DNA from: Solilutibacter tolerans
GTDB taxonomy: Bacteria; Pseudomonadota; Gammaproteobacteria; Xanthomonadales; Xanthomonadaceae
Length of the DNA: 64,000 nt
Direction: 5' to 3'
Assembly: GCF_900155935.1 (NCBI RefSeq)
Contig: NZ_FTLW01000004.1
Coordinates: 248,001-312,000 of the forward strand
Below the pieces are notes generated by a model. The model was not told where the DNA came from, did no database searches, and saw nothing but the letters and a program-made list of their open reading frames with translations. A program made the translations under genes and the position numbers. Shown one piece after another: positions 31,629-43,704 of the stretch (the first letter of the stretch is position 1; each line of letters begins with the position of its first letter).

Positions 31629-31650
31629 ACGCCCCGCACGGGCGGGGCGT
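31629..31650 (-). terminator. GC-rich hairpin between sucB and lpd
   Basis: A 9-bp perfect stem (ACGCCCCGC / GCGGGGCGT) with a 4-nt loop lies in the 69-bp gap. No T-run follows directly, so it is better read as an attenuator or RNA-stability element that lets lpd be expressed at its own level. Confidence 0.45.
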
Positions 31651-31664
31651 GAGGCGAGGGCCGA

Positions 31665-32885
31665 TTACATGCCGAGCAGCATGCGATGCGGGTTCTCGAG
31701 TTGGTTCTTGATGTCGACCAGGAACAGTACTGCGTCCTTGCCGTCGATGATGCGGTGGTCATAGGACAATGCGATGTACATCATCGGCGCGGCCACGACC
31801 TGGCCGTCCTCGACGATGGCGCGGTCCTTGATGGCGTGCATGCCCAGGATGGCCGACTGCGGTGGGTTGACGATCGGGGTGGAGAACAGCGAACCGAAGG
31901 TACCGCCATTGGTGATGGTGAAGGTGCCGCCCTGCAGGTCTTCCAGCTTCAGGCCGCCATCACGCGCCGCCTTGGCGTAGCCGGCGATGCTCTTCTCGAT
32001 CTCGGCGAAATCCATGCGCTCGACGTTGCGCAGCACAGGCGTCACCAGGCCCTTGTCGGTGGACACGGCGATCGAGATGTCGGCATAGCCGTGATAGATG
32101 ATGTCGTCGCCATCCACGGACGCGTTGATCACCGGGTACTTCTGCAGTGCGTTGGCGGCGGCCTTGGCGAAGAAGCTCATGAAGCCCAGCTTGATGCCGT
32201 TGGCCTTGACGAAGTCGTCCTGCAGCTCCGTGCGCATCGCCATCACCTTGCTGAGGTTCACCTCGTTAAACGAGGTGAGCATGGCGATCGATTCCTTCGA
32301 CTCCATCAGGCGCTTGGCGATGGTCTTGCGGATGCGCGTCATCGGCACGCGCTCTTCCGGGCGTGCACCACCACCGACGCCCGCGGTCTTGCCGCTGGCG
32401 TAATTGATCAGGTCTTCCTTGGTCACCGCCCCACGACGGCCAGTGCCTTCGACCTGCGCCGGATCGATGCCTTCCTTCTTCGCAGTGAAGGCGGCGCCCG
32501 GCGGCAGCTGCGAGGTGTTGCCAGCGGCCGACTGCGGGGTGGTGCTGCTCGGTGCTGCCGCTTGTTCCTTCGCGGCCTCAGCCTTCGGCTGCACTTCCTG
32601 CGCACCCGCGGCGGGCTGTGCTACTGCGGGTGCGGCCTCAGCAACCGCACCTTCTTCGATGATCGCGATCACTTGCTGGCTGTTGACGGTCGCGCCGGTG
32701 TCGAACTTGATTTCCTTCAGCACGCCGTCGGCGGGCGAGGGGACTTCCAGCACGACCTTGTCGGTCTCCAGATCCACCAGGTTCTCGTCGCGTTTGACGG
32801 CATCGCCCACTTTCTTGTGCCAACCGGCGATGGTGGCGTCGGAGACGGATTCGGGAAGAACCGGGACTTTGATTTCGGTGGCCAT
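31665..32885 (-). CDS. sucB: SucB, dihydrolipoyl succinyltransferase (E2o)
   Basis: E2 of the 2-oxoglutarate dehydrogenase complex moves the succinyl group to CoA in the TCA cycle. The 406-residue protein has one lipoyl domain (1-77; lipoyl lysine K43 in [10 protein letters not shown]), an Ala/Pro/Glu-rich linker (78-120), the E1/E3-binding domain (about 125-160, [14 protein letters not shown]) and the catalytic domain ending with H377 in [12 protein letters not shown]. The ATG at 32885 ([13 protein letters not shown]) is the family start; the 19 residues upstream in frame are Ser/Asn-rich and not conserved. It follows sucA after 37 bp. Confidence 0.96.
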   Translation of the reverse strand: MATEIKVPVLPESVSDATIAGWHKKVGDAVKRDENLVDLETDKVVLEVPSPADGVLKEIKFDTGATVNSQQVIAIIEEGAVAEAAPAVAQPAAGAQEVQPKAEAAKEQAAAPSSTTPQSAAGNTSQLPPGAAFTAKKEGIDPAQVEGTGRRGAVTKEDLINYASGKTAGVGGGARPEERVPMTRIRKTIAKRLMESKESIAMLTSFNEVNLSKVMAMRTELQDDFVKANGIKLGFMSFFAKAAANALQKYPVINASVDGDDIIYHGYADISIAVSTDKGLVTPVLRNVERMDFAEIEKSIAGYAKAARDGGLKLEDLQGGTFTITNGGTFGSLFSTPIVNPPQSAILGMHAIKDRAIVEDGQVVAAPMMYIALSYDHRIIDGKDAVLFLVDIKNQLENPHRMLLGM

Positions 32886-32922
32886 GATGGGGTCCGATGA
32901 ATTGTTCGATGAATTGGAAAGG

Positions 32923-35757
32923 TTACTCGACGCCCGGCTCAAGGCCAGGTTCGTTGACGAGGGCGTCGGCGATCAGCTTCTGCTGCTCGGCGACGTGATC
33001 GCTGAAATGGCCCGCGGCGGGCGACGGCGAACGTCCGCGACCGGCGTAGAACAACGACTGCGTGTTGGCCAGACAGGCGACCAGGTGATGACGGATCTGG
33101 AACCACGCCCCCTGGTTCTGCGGCTCTTCCTGGCACCAGATGACATCGCGTGCCATCGGGTACTTGGAAAGCTCCGCCGTCAGCTGCTGACGCGGGAACG
33201 GATACAGCTGCTCGACACGGATAAGGGCGACATCGGTCTGGCCGCGCTTCTCTGCATCTTCCAGCAAGTCGTAATAGACCTTGCCCGAGCACAGCACGAC
33301 GCGCTTGACTGCTTTCGCATCGGCCTTGGCATCTGGGATCAGGTGCTGGAATTCGCCGTCGGCGAGTTCTTCCAGCGACGACACGGCCAGCTTGTGGCGC
33401 AACAGCGACTTGGGCGTCATCACCACCAGCGGCTTGCGGGTATCCATGCACAGCTGGCGGCGAATCATGTGATACGCCTGCGCCGGCGTGGTGGGCACGC
33501 AGACGATCATGTTGTCCAGCGCGCACAGCTGCAGGAAGCGCTCCAAGCGCGCCGAGCTGTGTTCCGGGCCCTGGCCTTCGTAACCGTGCGGCAGGAACAG
33601 CGCCAGACCGCACAGGCGACCCCACTTGGCCTCGCCCGAGGCGATGAACTGGTCGATGACCACCTGCGCGCCATTGGCGAAGTCGCCGAACTGCGCTTCC
33701 CAGATGTCGAGCGTGTTGGGATCGGTGGTGGAATAACCGTATTCGAACGCCATAACGGCTTCTTCGCTGAGCAGCGAATCGATGATGGTCGCGTATTCCG
33801 GATTCTTCACCAGTTGCTGCAGGGGCAGGTAGTACTGGTCTGTCTTCTGATCATGCAGGACGCCATGGCGATGGAAGAAGGTGCCGCGTCCAGAATCCTG
33901 GCCGACCAGGCGCAGGCGGAAGTCTTGCTTGAGCAAGGTGGCGTAGGCCAGGTTCTCGGCAAAGCCCCAGTCGCCCGGCTGCTCGCCCTTGGCCATCTTC
34001 ATGCGGTCGTCGTAGATCTTGGCGACGCGCGGATGCAGGGTGATTTCGGCCGGGATGGTGTTGATCTGCACCGCCAAGGCATCAAGCTCGGCTCGCGGGA
34101 AGGTGGTATTGACCTGGTCGTCCAGCTTGCCTTCGAGCAGCTTGCTCCAGTCGGGCGTCAGCGGATCGGGGGCGACCTTGACCACTTCAGCGGTGACTTC
34201 GCCTGCATCCAACTTGTCGCGATAGGCATCGGCGGCGGCCTTCACCGCATCCGCGCCGATCACGCCTTCGGCGGCCAGGGCATTGCCGTAGAGCTCGCGC
34301 GTGGTCTTCATCGCGCGGATCTTCTGGTACATCAGCGGCTGGGTCGCGGCTGGCTCATCGGCCTCGTTGTGGCCGTTGCGGCGATAGCAGACGAGGTCGA
34401 TGACGACATCGCGGCCAAAGCGTTGGCGGAAATCGAAGGCCAGTTCGGTGCAGAACACCACGGCTTCCGGATCGTCACCGTTCACGTGCAGGACCGGTGC
34501 GCCGACCATCTTGGCGACATCGGTGCTGTACAGCGTGGAGCGGGCGTCCTGACGCTCGCTGGTGGTGAAGCCGACCTGGTTGTTGATGACGATGTGCAGC
34601 GTGCCGCCGACCGCGAAACCGCGCGCCTGCGACATCTGCAACAGCTCCATGCCGACGCCTTGGCCAGCGAACGCGGCGTCGCCGTGCAGCAGCACCGGCA
34701 CGACCTGCTTGCGCTCCTTGCCGCCACGACGCAGCTGGCGCGAACGGACGCTGCCTGCGACCACCGGGTTGACGATTTCCAGATGCGACGGGTTGAACGC
34801 CAGCGCCAAATGCATCGGGCCGCCGGGTGTCGCGACATCGGCCGAGAAGCCCATGTGGTACTTCACGTCGCCGGTGTGGGCGCGATCGTGCGTCGGGTGC
34901 TCGAACTTGCCTTCGAACTCGTCGAACAGGGCGCGCGGCGGCTTGCCGAGCGTGTTGACCAGCACGTTGAGGCGGCCACGGTGGGCCATGCCGATCACCA
35001 TTTCCTTGACCCCGGCGCTACCCGCGTAGCGGATCAGCTGGTCCATCATCGGGATCAGCGAGTCACCGCCTTCCAGCGAGAAACGCTTCTGGCCGACGTA
35101 CTTGGTGCCGAGGTAGCGCTCCAGGCCTTCCGCGGCGGTCAGGCGCTCGAGAATGCGCTTCTTGTCGTCGGCGCTGCGGCCGAACTTGCCGGCGGCGGCT
35201 TCCAGACGGTCATACATGAAGCGACGCTGTTCGGCGTCGGTGATGTGCATGAACTCGGCGCCGATCGAGCCGGTGTAAGTAGCCTTAAGGGTGCTCAGCA
35301 GATCGCCCAGCTTCATCCGCTCCTTACCGGCCACGCCGCCGGTGCTGAACTCGCTGCCGAGGTCGGCATCGGACAGGCGATGGAAGCCGAGCGAGAGATC
35401 GGGGGCGTCCGGATGCACCAGCATGTCGAGCGGGTCGATCTTCGCCGCCAGATGCCCGCGTGAGCGGTACGCCGTGATCAGGCGGCCGATATTGCGTTCG
35501 CGCTCGTCACCGGTACCGGTGGAGGCCCCGACTTGCCCGCGCTTAGCCTCGCGGCCGGCCGTAGCCACAGCATCGGCGATCACCGAGTGCGGGACATCAC
35601 CTGCCTCGCGGCCTTTGAATTCGTCGAAATATTGCTTCCATTTCGGCCCGACGCTCTCAGGCGCGGCAAGGTACTGCTCGTAAAGGTCTTCGATGTACGC
35701 CGCATTGGCGCCAAGTTGGGAAGACCGGGCAAACTGCTTCAGGAGGCTATCCGCCAT
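32923..35757 (-). CDS. sucA: SucA, 2-oxoglutarate dehydrogenase E1
   Basis: E1o decarboxylates 2-oxoglutarate with thiamine diphosphate and passes the succinyl group to SucB. The 944-residue chain starts [30 protein letters not shown], typical of E1o, and carries the thiamine motif from [19 protein letters not shown] to [21 protein letters not shown] and [22 protein letters not shown]. The length equals the usual 930-945. It is the first gene of the operon; a TATAAT lies about 100 bases upstream. Confidence 0.97.
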   Translation of the reverse strand: MADSLLKQFARSSQLGANAAYIEDLYEQYLAAPESVGPKWKQYFDEFKGREAGDVPHSVIADAVATAGREAKRGQVGASTGTGDERERNIGRLITAYRSRGHLAAKIDPLDMLVHPDAPDLSLGFHRLSDADLGSEFSTGGVAGKERMKLGDLLSTLKATYTGSIGAEFMHITDAEQRRFMYDRLEAAAGKFGRSADDKKRILERLTAAEGLERYLGTKYVGQKRFSLEGGDSLIPMMDQLIRYAGSAGVKEMVIGMAHRGRLNVLVNTLGKPPRALFDEFEGKFEHPTHDRAHTGDVKYHMGFSADVATPGGPMHLALAFNPSHLEIVNPVVAGSVRSRQLRRGGKERKQVVPVLLHGDAAFAGQGVGMELLQMSQARGFAVGGTLHIVINNQVGFTTSERQDARSTLYSTDVAKMVGAPVLHVNGDDPEAVVFCTELAFDFRQRFGRDVVIDLVCYRRNGHNEADEPAATQPLMYQKIRAMKTTRELYGNALAAEGVIGADAVKAAADAYRDKLDAGEVTAEVVKVAPDPLTPDWSKLLEGKLDDQVNTTFPRAELDALAVQINTIPAEITLHPRVAKIYDDRMKMAKGEQPGDWGFAENLAYATLLKQDFRLRLVGQDSGRGTFFHRHGVLHDQKTDQYYLPLQQLVKNPEYATIIDSLLSEEAVMAFEYGYSTTDPNTLDIWEAQFGDFANGAQVVIDQFIASGEAKWGRLCGLALFLPHGYEGQGPEHSSARLERFLQLCALDNMIVCVPTTPAQAYHMIRRQLCMDTRKPLVVMTPKSLLRHKLAVSSLEELADGEFQHLIPDAKADAKAVKRVVLCSGKVYYDLLEDAEKRGQTDVALIRVEQLYPFPRQQLTAELSKYPMARDVIWCQEEPQNQGAWFQIRHHLVACLANTQSLFYAGRGRSPSPAAGHFSDHVAEQQKLIADALVNEPGLEPGVE

Positions 35758-35857
35758 GTCGGGTCGCTACGTCTGCGATGGGCCAAGCGTTTGAATTACC
35801 CGAGGTTTTCACGCCGCCTCGGAAGACAAGCTGAATGGCCGGTTGGAAGGGCCTGAA

Positions 35858-35863
35858 ATTATA
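35858..35863 (-). promoter_or_regulatory. Likely -10 of the sucA promoter
   Basis: A perfect TATAAT hexamer on the minus strand stands in the 162-bp gap before sucA, giving a leader of about 95 nt. The -35 position (around 35881-35887) is poor, which suggests an activator. A short hairpin (CCGAGG...CCTCGG, 35800-35822) lies in the leader. Confidence 0.5.
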
Positions 35864-35919
35864 TGCCGCCCAGCGCTGCGCTGCATCACGACTTGGCTGG
35901 ATGTTGGGATCCGATTGAT

Positions 35920-36396
35920 TCAAATACCCAATGCGCGCAGTTCCGAGAGGGGGCGAGCACGCTCCCAGGCCTCGTCAAAGCGCGCAGCCAAGGGCCGTGA
36001 GCGCTCATTGGTGTTGGTGAAGATGCCCGCCAGGCGTTCGCCGCTATCGAGCAGCAACAGCTGGCCGCGATCATTGGCGACGAAGCCTTGCGCGGCAGGC
36101 AGCGTGAAATCCACATCAGCCTGGCGCAGTAACACCAGACTGGGCAGGCGTTGGGCGAGGGCAGCCAGCGAGCCGTGGTCTCGGGCCAGGTTGCCCACCG
36201 CCCCGAATAGCCAGCTGGCCTCGCGATGACTACGGGCGGTGGCGTAGCTGCGCACGATTTGCAGCAGGGCAGGCGAAGACCACACTTCATCCCTCGCGTC
36301 GGGGAGGAAGAACATCAACTGACGCCCGGCATTTGCCGCGATGTCGCTGATCGCCGCAATGATCTCGTCCACGGTTTCCACGCGCCGGGTATCCAT
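35920..36396 (-). CDS. Protein of unknown function downstream of roxA
   Basis: I do not recognise a characterised family. The 158-residue soluble protein starts MDTRRVETVDEIIAAISDIAANAGRQLMFFLP; hydrophobic beta-like strands alternate with helices, and the middle (VRSYATARSHREASWLFG) resembles the helical part of a phospholipase D-like or nucleotide-binding fold without catalytic HxK. I chose the ATG at 36396, which has GGAGG seven bases upstream, over the TTG at 36402 that overlaps the roxA stop. It follows roxA by two bases, so the two are probably co-translated and may work together. Confidence 0.8.
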   Translation of the reverse strand: MDTRRVETVDEIIAAISDIAANAGRQLMFFLPDARDEVWSSPALLQIVRSYATARSHREASWLFGAVGNLARDHGSLAALAQRLPSLVLLRQADVDFTLPAAQGFVANDRGQLLLLDSGERLAGIFTNTNERSRPLAARFDEAWERARPLSELRALGI

Positions 36397-36398
36397 GC

Positions 36399-37583
36399 TC
36401 AAGCCTCCGCGTGGTCTTCGTCCAGTTGGTAGTGGCCGCCATCGGCCAGGGTTTGCAACAGTTCGCGGCCCTTGGCAGTCAGACCGGCAGGTAATGAGGC
36501 ATCCACCGCATCGGTCGCAGCGATCAACTTGGCATCAGCTACCGAGGTCTGGAACGCCGCGCCGTTGACGAACAACAGCGCGCCATCGCCCATCCGGCGC
36601 CAGGCCATGCGGCTATAGGGATGGCGCAACCAGGCAGCGCCGCCGTTGACGCTGGCAACGATGTCTTCGCCCACTGCATCGGCGGACGAGGGCGCTTGTC
36701 CTTCCGCCACGCGATACGCACTGACGAAGCGGCCAAACCATTCGCCGAGTTCATCGCGGCTGGAGAGCTTCAACTGGTTCAGCGCGGCCAATGCGCGATC
36801 GAGCGCCGCCTCGTCGATTTCGTTCGGGTCCTTCGGCAGGGCGATGTCGCCATCGGCATAGCGGATGCGCTCGTCGGCGTCGAAGGTCAGCGTGTCGGCA
36901 TAGTGCTCGAGCAACTCCGCGCTGGAGGGCGCACGCAGGCCCACCGAAATGGTCAGACAGGCATCTTCGGCCGTGCCGTGATGCGGCACGCCCGGCGGCA
37001 CGTACAGCATGTCGCCCGGGCCCAGCACCCAATCGTGGTTCGGGTTGAAGTGCTTGAGGAGTCGAAGCGGAACGTCGTCTCGATACGCTTCGTCGGGGTT
37101 GGCACGCGTATCGATCTGCCACCGGCGATGCCCCACGCCCTGCAGCAGGAACACATCGTAATTGTCGATGTGCGCTCCAACCGAACCGCCCGGCGCCGCG
37201 AACGACACCATGATGTCGTCCATGCGCCAGCGCGGCAGGAAGGGAAACGCATCGAACAACGCACGCACGTCCGCATCCCACTTGTCCACGTCTTGCACGA
37301 GGAGCGTCCAGTCCTGATGCGGCATGTCCGGGAATTTTTCTTCCGGGAACGGGCCGGTTTCCAGCTGCCAGGTGTCGTTGCTGCGGTCGTGGCGCACGAT
37401 GCGCGCCAAAGCGCCTTCCTCGCAGGCGAGGCCTGCCAGATCTTCCGGCTGGATCGGCGAGTCAAACGCCGGGAATGCATTGCGGATCAACAGCGGCTTC
37501 TTCTGCCAGTACTCGCGCAGGAATTGCACCGCCGGCATGCCCAGCACGCCGTGGTTTGACTTGGCGGCATCGACTTCGATCAT
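36399..37583 (-). CDS. roxA: RoxA/YcfD, ribosomal protein uL16 arginine hydroxylase
   Basis: RoxA is a JmjC-type 2-oxoglutarate/Fe(II) oxygenase that hydroxylates Arg81 of ribosomal protein L16 in E. coli. The 394-residue protein has a cupin core with the iron ligands H138 and D140 (GAHIDNYDVFLLQ) and a later histidine at 201-202 (VPPGVPHHG), followed by the winged-helix C-terminal domain. The early KKPLLIRNAFPAF is also typical. The ATG overlaps the beta-lactamase stop by four bases. E. coli ycfD is also near purB, so the neighbourhood is partly conserved. Confidence 0.93.
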   Translation of the reverse strand: MIEVDAAKSNHGVLGMPAVQFLREYWQKKPLLIRNAFPAFDSPIQPEDLAGLACEEGALARIVRHDRSNDTWQLETGPFPEEKFPDMPHQDWTLLVQDVDKWDADVRALFDAFPFLPRWRMDDIMVSFAAPGGSVGAHIDNYDVFLLQGVGHRRWQIDTRANPDEAYRDDVPLRLLKHFNPNHDWVLGPGDMLYVPPGVPHHGTAEDACLTISVGLRAPSSAELLEHYADTLTFDADERIRYADGDIALPKDPNEIDEAALDRALAALNQLKLSSRDELGEWFGRFVSAYRVAEGQAPSSADAVGEDIVASVNGGAAWLRHPYSRMAWRRMGDGALLFVNGAAFQTSVADAKLIAATDAVDASLPAGLTAKGRELLQTLADGGHYQLDEDHAEA

Positions 37584-38500
37584 GGCGCGACTCCGTTCTT
37601 TTCATCCATCAAGCGTTTCTCCAATACCTGCAGGCCACGGTCCGCATAGGCCTTGCACGCGTCAGTATCGACCAACGCTTGCTTGCCATCCAGGCGCGCC
37701 AGCAAGTTACTGGCTTGCACGTGGGTGGTGAGGAGGATGTCGCATCGCTCTGCCTTGATGCGCGCTAGCGTCTCGAGGAAGGCAGCGACATGCGCGGGGT
37801 GATCCACGTATCGATACGTCTTGTCGGAAATCGCCGTCACGCTGTCCGGATAGACGATGCGAAGGCAAGTCTCGCCTTCGCAACTGGTCCATGCCCAGCC
37901 CGAGCCACCGGCGGTGTGGCCCGTGTTGGGCAGATGGTCGATGCGCAGCGGGCCGAGCACCACAGCTTCGCCATCCACTTGTGTGTGCACATTGGCGACC
38001 ACGGGAAAACGTTCGGCAATGTCGAATTGCGGATCGCGACGATCCGCGATCCCGGCCTTCAATGCATCCGCGGCGGCGCTGCGGGCCAGCACTTTGGCGC
38101 CGCTCAGTCTTTGCAGTTCCGACACGCCACCGACGTGGTCATTGTGTTCGTGGGTGACAAGGATGGTCTTGATGTCCTCGACCTTGAAACCCGAGGCGCG
38201 AATATTGGCGGCGATGTGCGGCGCCGCTTCAGCCGTGGCCGCATCGATCAATACATGGCCTTGCGGTGAGGTGACCAGGAACGCGCCGATGGAGCAGGTG
38301 CCGACAAACCAGGTGTTGCCAAACACATGGCGTGGCGTGGTCGGGTCGCTCCAGCCTGCATCTTCGGCGCAGGGTGTGGGCACGGGTAGCTGGGTGGAAA
38401 CCGGTGGTGCAGGTGACTGCGCAACAGGCGTGGCGTGACAAGCGGAGAACGCTAGTGCGCAGGCCAGGAGAAGGCCACTGGCGGCCAAGGCTCTTATCAC
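37580..38500 (-). CDS. Subclass B3 metallo-beta-lactamase, predicted lipoprotein
   Basis: A zinc hydrolase of the MBL fold that most resembles subclass B3 beta-lactamases. All six metal ligands are present: H117, H119 and H195 (site 1: THEHNDH, NTGHTAGG) and D121, H122 and H260 (site 2, LLTTH). The YPDSVTAISDKTYRY stretch is typical of B3. The 306-residue precursor has a lipoprotein signal ending FSAC (C21) and a Pro-rich spacer. The start is GTG, overlapping the upstream DUF3060 stop by four bases. Activity on beta-lactams is likely but unproven; many chromosomal B3-like enzymes are weak. Its place between purB and roxA is unusual. Confidence 0.88.
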   Translation of the reverse strand: MIRALAASGLLLACALAFSACHATPVAQSPAPPVSTQLPVPTPCAEDAGWSDPTTPRHVFGNTWFVGTCSIGAFLVTSPQGHVLIDAATAEAAPHIAANIRASGFKVEDIKTILVTHEHNDHVGGVSELQRLSGAKVLARSAAADALKAGIADRRDPQFDIAERFPVVANVHTQVDGEAVVLGPLRIDHLPNTGHTAGGSGWAWTSCEGETCLRIVYPDSVTAISDKTYRYVDHPAHVAAFLETLARIKAERCDILLTTHVQASNLLARLDGKQALVDTDACKAYADRGLQVLEKRLMDEKNGVAP

Positions 38501-39108
38501 TGTTTGGCCTTCAATACATTGCTGCTGCCAAGGTCGTTGATTTCAGGGGTAGCTGCGCTCCAATGCACATTATTGTCCCGGCCAATCACATGCAGCTCCT
38601 TTGCAGTGACAAGGTCGACTTGATTCTGGTTGCCTTGTACATAGAGCAGGCCATCAACCTTGGCCAGGGTGTGCTGGCCGCCATCGCCTAGCTGGCGCAA
38701 TTCGTTGATGTCGCCGGCGATCGTCAGTTTTGCGTGGTTACCCACAACCTGCACCAGACGCGCATCGGCAATCGTGGCGGTGACGTTGTCGCCGATGAAA
38801 AAGAGGTCCAGGCATTGGCCTTTGAACGTCAGCTGGGCATTATTTTCGAGCACTTCGACATGCTTGTTGTTGCAATCGATATTGCCGCTGCGTGAATTCA
38901 CCCGAAGCACGGGCTTGCCATCGTCTGCGCTGGCAGTCGTGGCGGCTTCGGTGGCCGCGGCCAATGCAGGTTCAGCCGGCGTGGGGTTGGCGTTGGGCGC
39001 AGCAGACGCCTGTGGGGTGGTAGCGGCAAGTGGAGCTTCCGCTTGCTGACAGGCTGTCAACGAGAGCATGGCAATAGCGAACAGGGATGGCGACAGTGAA
39101 CGAATCAT
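38497..39108 (-). CDS. DUF3060 domain lipoprotein
   Basis: The function is unknown. The 203-residue precursor has a lipoprotein signal ending LTAC (about C20), an Ala/Pro/Thr-rich linker to about residue 60, then a beta-rich domain in which short units such as NNAQLTFKGQC, DNVTATIADA and NHAKLTIAGDI recur, the pattern of DUF3060 beta-solenoid-like proteins. The ATG at 39108 has AGGAG seven bases upstream; the TTG at 39114 does not fit. It lies 25 bp after purB and overlaps the beta-lactamase start. Confidence 0.85.
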   Translation of the reverse strand: MIRSLSPSLFAIAMLSLTACQQAEAPLAATTPQASAAPNANPTPAEPALAAATEAATTASADDGKPVLRVNSRSGNIDCNNKHVEVLENNAQLTFKGQCLDLFFIGDNVTATIADARLVQVVGNHAKLTIAGDINELRQLGDGGQHTLAKVDGLLYVQGNQNQVDLVTAKELHVIGRDNNVHWSAATPEINDLGSSNVLKAKQ

Positions 39109-39133
39109 GTGCAAACTCCTGGTGGGGGATGGG

Positions 39134-41992
<2,859 letters not shown>

Positions 41993-42001
41993 TCTGATGC
42001 G

Positions 42002-42982
42002 TCAGGGGTAACTCGGCTTGCCGTCGACCAACACCTGGCCCTCGGTGCGCAGGTCGACTTCAGTGCCCTTAGCCGGGCGCGCATAGCGAGTGCCGTTGAC
42101 CCACATGCGGCCATCCTCCAGCTTGACCTCCAGGTCATTGCCGACATCCAGCGTGGTGGTGGAACCGACGGAGTTGACCGCCACGCTACCCAACGGCAGC
42201 AGGAAGCGAACACCATTCACCGTCGTGGTATTGCTGGCGCCACTGGCGGCTGTCGCGCCTTGCACGGCGGTCTGGACCGAACGACGGATGTTGTCGCGGA
42301 TTTCCGCCTGCACCTCTTTGCCGTTGCCGCCGATGACTGAAGCGCCGCCGTGCTTGCCGCAGTCGTCCACGTCGGTTTGCGTCAATGTCGCGTAGGGCTG
42401 GAATTCGGGCAATGACGCAGCTAGCTTGGTTTGCGTCGCCAGCAATGGCGTCAACTGGACGCAGAGTTGTTTGGCTTCGGCTTCCAGCTTCCTGGCTTCG
42501 GCCTCGATGCGCTGCTCAACCTGCTGACCATCGCCATTGAAGATGCCGCCAATGGCTTCTTTGATCGCGGTGCCGGCAAGATCGGCGCCTTTCACGCCCA
42601 TCGCCATGCCGGTTTCGGCCATCGCATGGACCTGGCGGCGGTAATCGAGCAGCAACGCACGTTGATCGTCATTGATGCTGACGGCCTTGCCCTCAATCAA
42701 AAAATCGCCTTGCGGGGTGATTTCGGCCTTGGGTTGATCGCTTTTGCCGATGCGGCTGCCATTGATGTTGATGCCACCATCGCGGCCAAGGGTGAGGTTG
42801 CTGGTGGCCAGCTCTTCGCGGGCCTTGACGATGGCTTGACCGACGGCTTTGCCGATCATCGTTTGCGGCGCGTCAGGTGCGGGTGGCGCAGAGGGCGGTG
42901 CTGGCGGACTGGGTGCGTTGTTACAAGCCACCAGCAACGTGGTGGCGAGCAGGGCGGAGCTAAGGATGTGCGTGCGTTTCAT
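42002..42982 (-). CDS. DUF2884 (YggN-like) lipoprotein
   Basis: The function is unknown. The 326-residue precursor has a lipoprotein signal ending LVAC (C20), a Pro/Ala-rich spacer, then a YggN-like region with ITPQGDFLIEGK (88-99), LLDYRRQVHAMAETGM and SLPEFQPYATLTQTDVDDC. The C-terminal third (about 230-326) repeats short beta-strands such as VNGVRFLLPLGSVAVNS. GGAG is seven bases before the ATG at 42982; the longer frame is not supported. It follows a shorter paralogue by 14 bp. Confidence 0.83.
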   Translation of the reverse strand: MKRTHILSSALLATTLLVACNNAPSPPAPPSAPPAPDAPQTMIGKAVGQAIVKAREELATSNLTLGRDGGININGSRIGKSDQPKAEITPQGDFLIEGKAVSINDDQRALLLDYRRQVHAMAETGMAMGVKGADLAGTAIKEAIGGIFNGDGQQVEQRIEAEARKLEAEAKQLCVQLTPLLATQTKLAASLPEFQPYATLTQTDVDDCGKHGGASVIGGNGKEVQAEIRDNIRRSVQTAVQGATAASGASNTTTVNGVRFLLPLGSVAVNSVGSTTTLDVGNDLEVKLEDGRMWVNGTRYARPAKGTEVDLRTEGQVLVDGKPSYP

Positions 42983-42996
42983 ACATGTTCTCCGGA

Positions 42997-43668
42997 TCAA
43001 CGTGACGCAAATTCGCGGCGGATGTCTTTTTCGCAATCAGCAACGTCATCTGCTTCAAGCGTGGCATACGGGCGGAACTGCGGCAGGCTTGCGGCCAGTT
43101 GCTGCTGCGAGTTGCGAAGCGCAGGAATCTGTAGGCAAAGGCTACGCACTTGAGGTTCGATTTGCTGCTTGACCGTACGCTCGACACGGCGTTCCAGACT
43201 GCCGGTCAGCCCGCCGAATATCAGGCCAAGCCATGAACCGTTGTCGACCGCATCCAGCGCAGCTTCCGCACTGCGCTGACCAATGTCGATGCCGATCTTG
43301 GCAACATCAATGACCTGTCCGCGATAGACCAACAATTGACGACGCTGTCCGGCATCGATGCGCTGCTGCTTGCCTTCGATCAGAAAATCGCCCTGTGGGG
43401 TGATTTCGGCGGCGGGCAGCGTGGCCTTGGCGTGCTTGGCCTTGCGAGATTTTTCATCACCAAACTGCAGGCTGTTATCGATGCGCAGGTTTTCTGTGTC
43501 CAGTTCACGTTTGGCCTTGGCAAGGTCTGCGCGTACCTCCTTGCGCGCCTGCGTCAGTTCCTGGCGGATTTCGTTGTTGATGCCGGAAGCCTGTTTGTCC
43601 CCGGCATGGGCAGCCGATAGCGGGGCACCGACAACCAGGGCGATGGCGAGAATGGGCGTGAATTTCAT
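42997..43668 (-). CDS. DUF2884 (YggN-like) periplasmic protein
   Basis: A 223-residue paralogue of the next gene. It has a normal signal peptide (cleavage after AHA, residue 22), a charged helical stretch (NNEIRQELTQARKEVRADLA), the shared ITPQGDFLIEGK (89-100) and SLPQFRPYATLEADDVADC near the C-terminus. It lacks the beta-rich C-terminal third of its neighbour. The function is unknown. It lies 36 bp after the ABC permease gene and may be the fifth gene of that operon. Confidence 0.84.
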   Translation of the reverse strand: MKFTPILAIALVVGAPLSAAHAGDKQASGINNEIRQELTQARKEVRADLAKAKRELDTENLRIDNSLQFGDEKSRKAKHAKATLPAAEITPQGDFLIEGKQQRIDAGQRRQLLVYRGQVIDVAKIGIDIGQRSAEAALDAVDNGSWLGLIFGGLTGSLERRVERTVKQQIEPQVRSLCLQIPALRNSQQQLAASLPQFRPYATLEADDVADCEKDIRREFASR

Positions 43669-43704
43669 GACGGAATTCCTCTCGATTTGGTTGGTGTGCT
43701 GAAG

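Noticed and set aside
32404-35463. A 1019-codon open frame on the plus strand opposite sucA and the start of sucB
   Set aside because: sucA is beyond doubt on the other strand. Long antisense frames arise from the GC3 bias; the product is Arg/Gln/His-rich, without domains, and no ribosome site fits.
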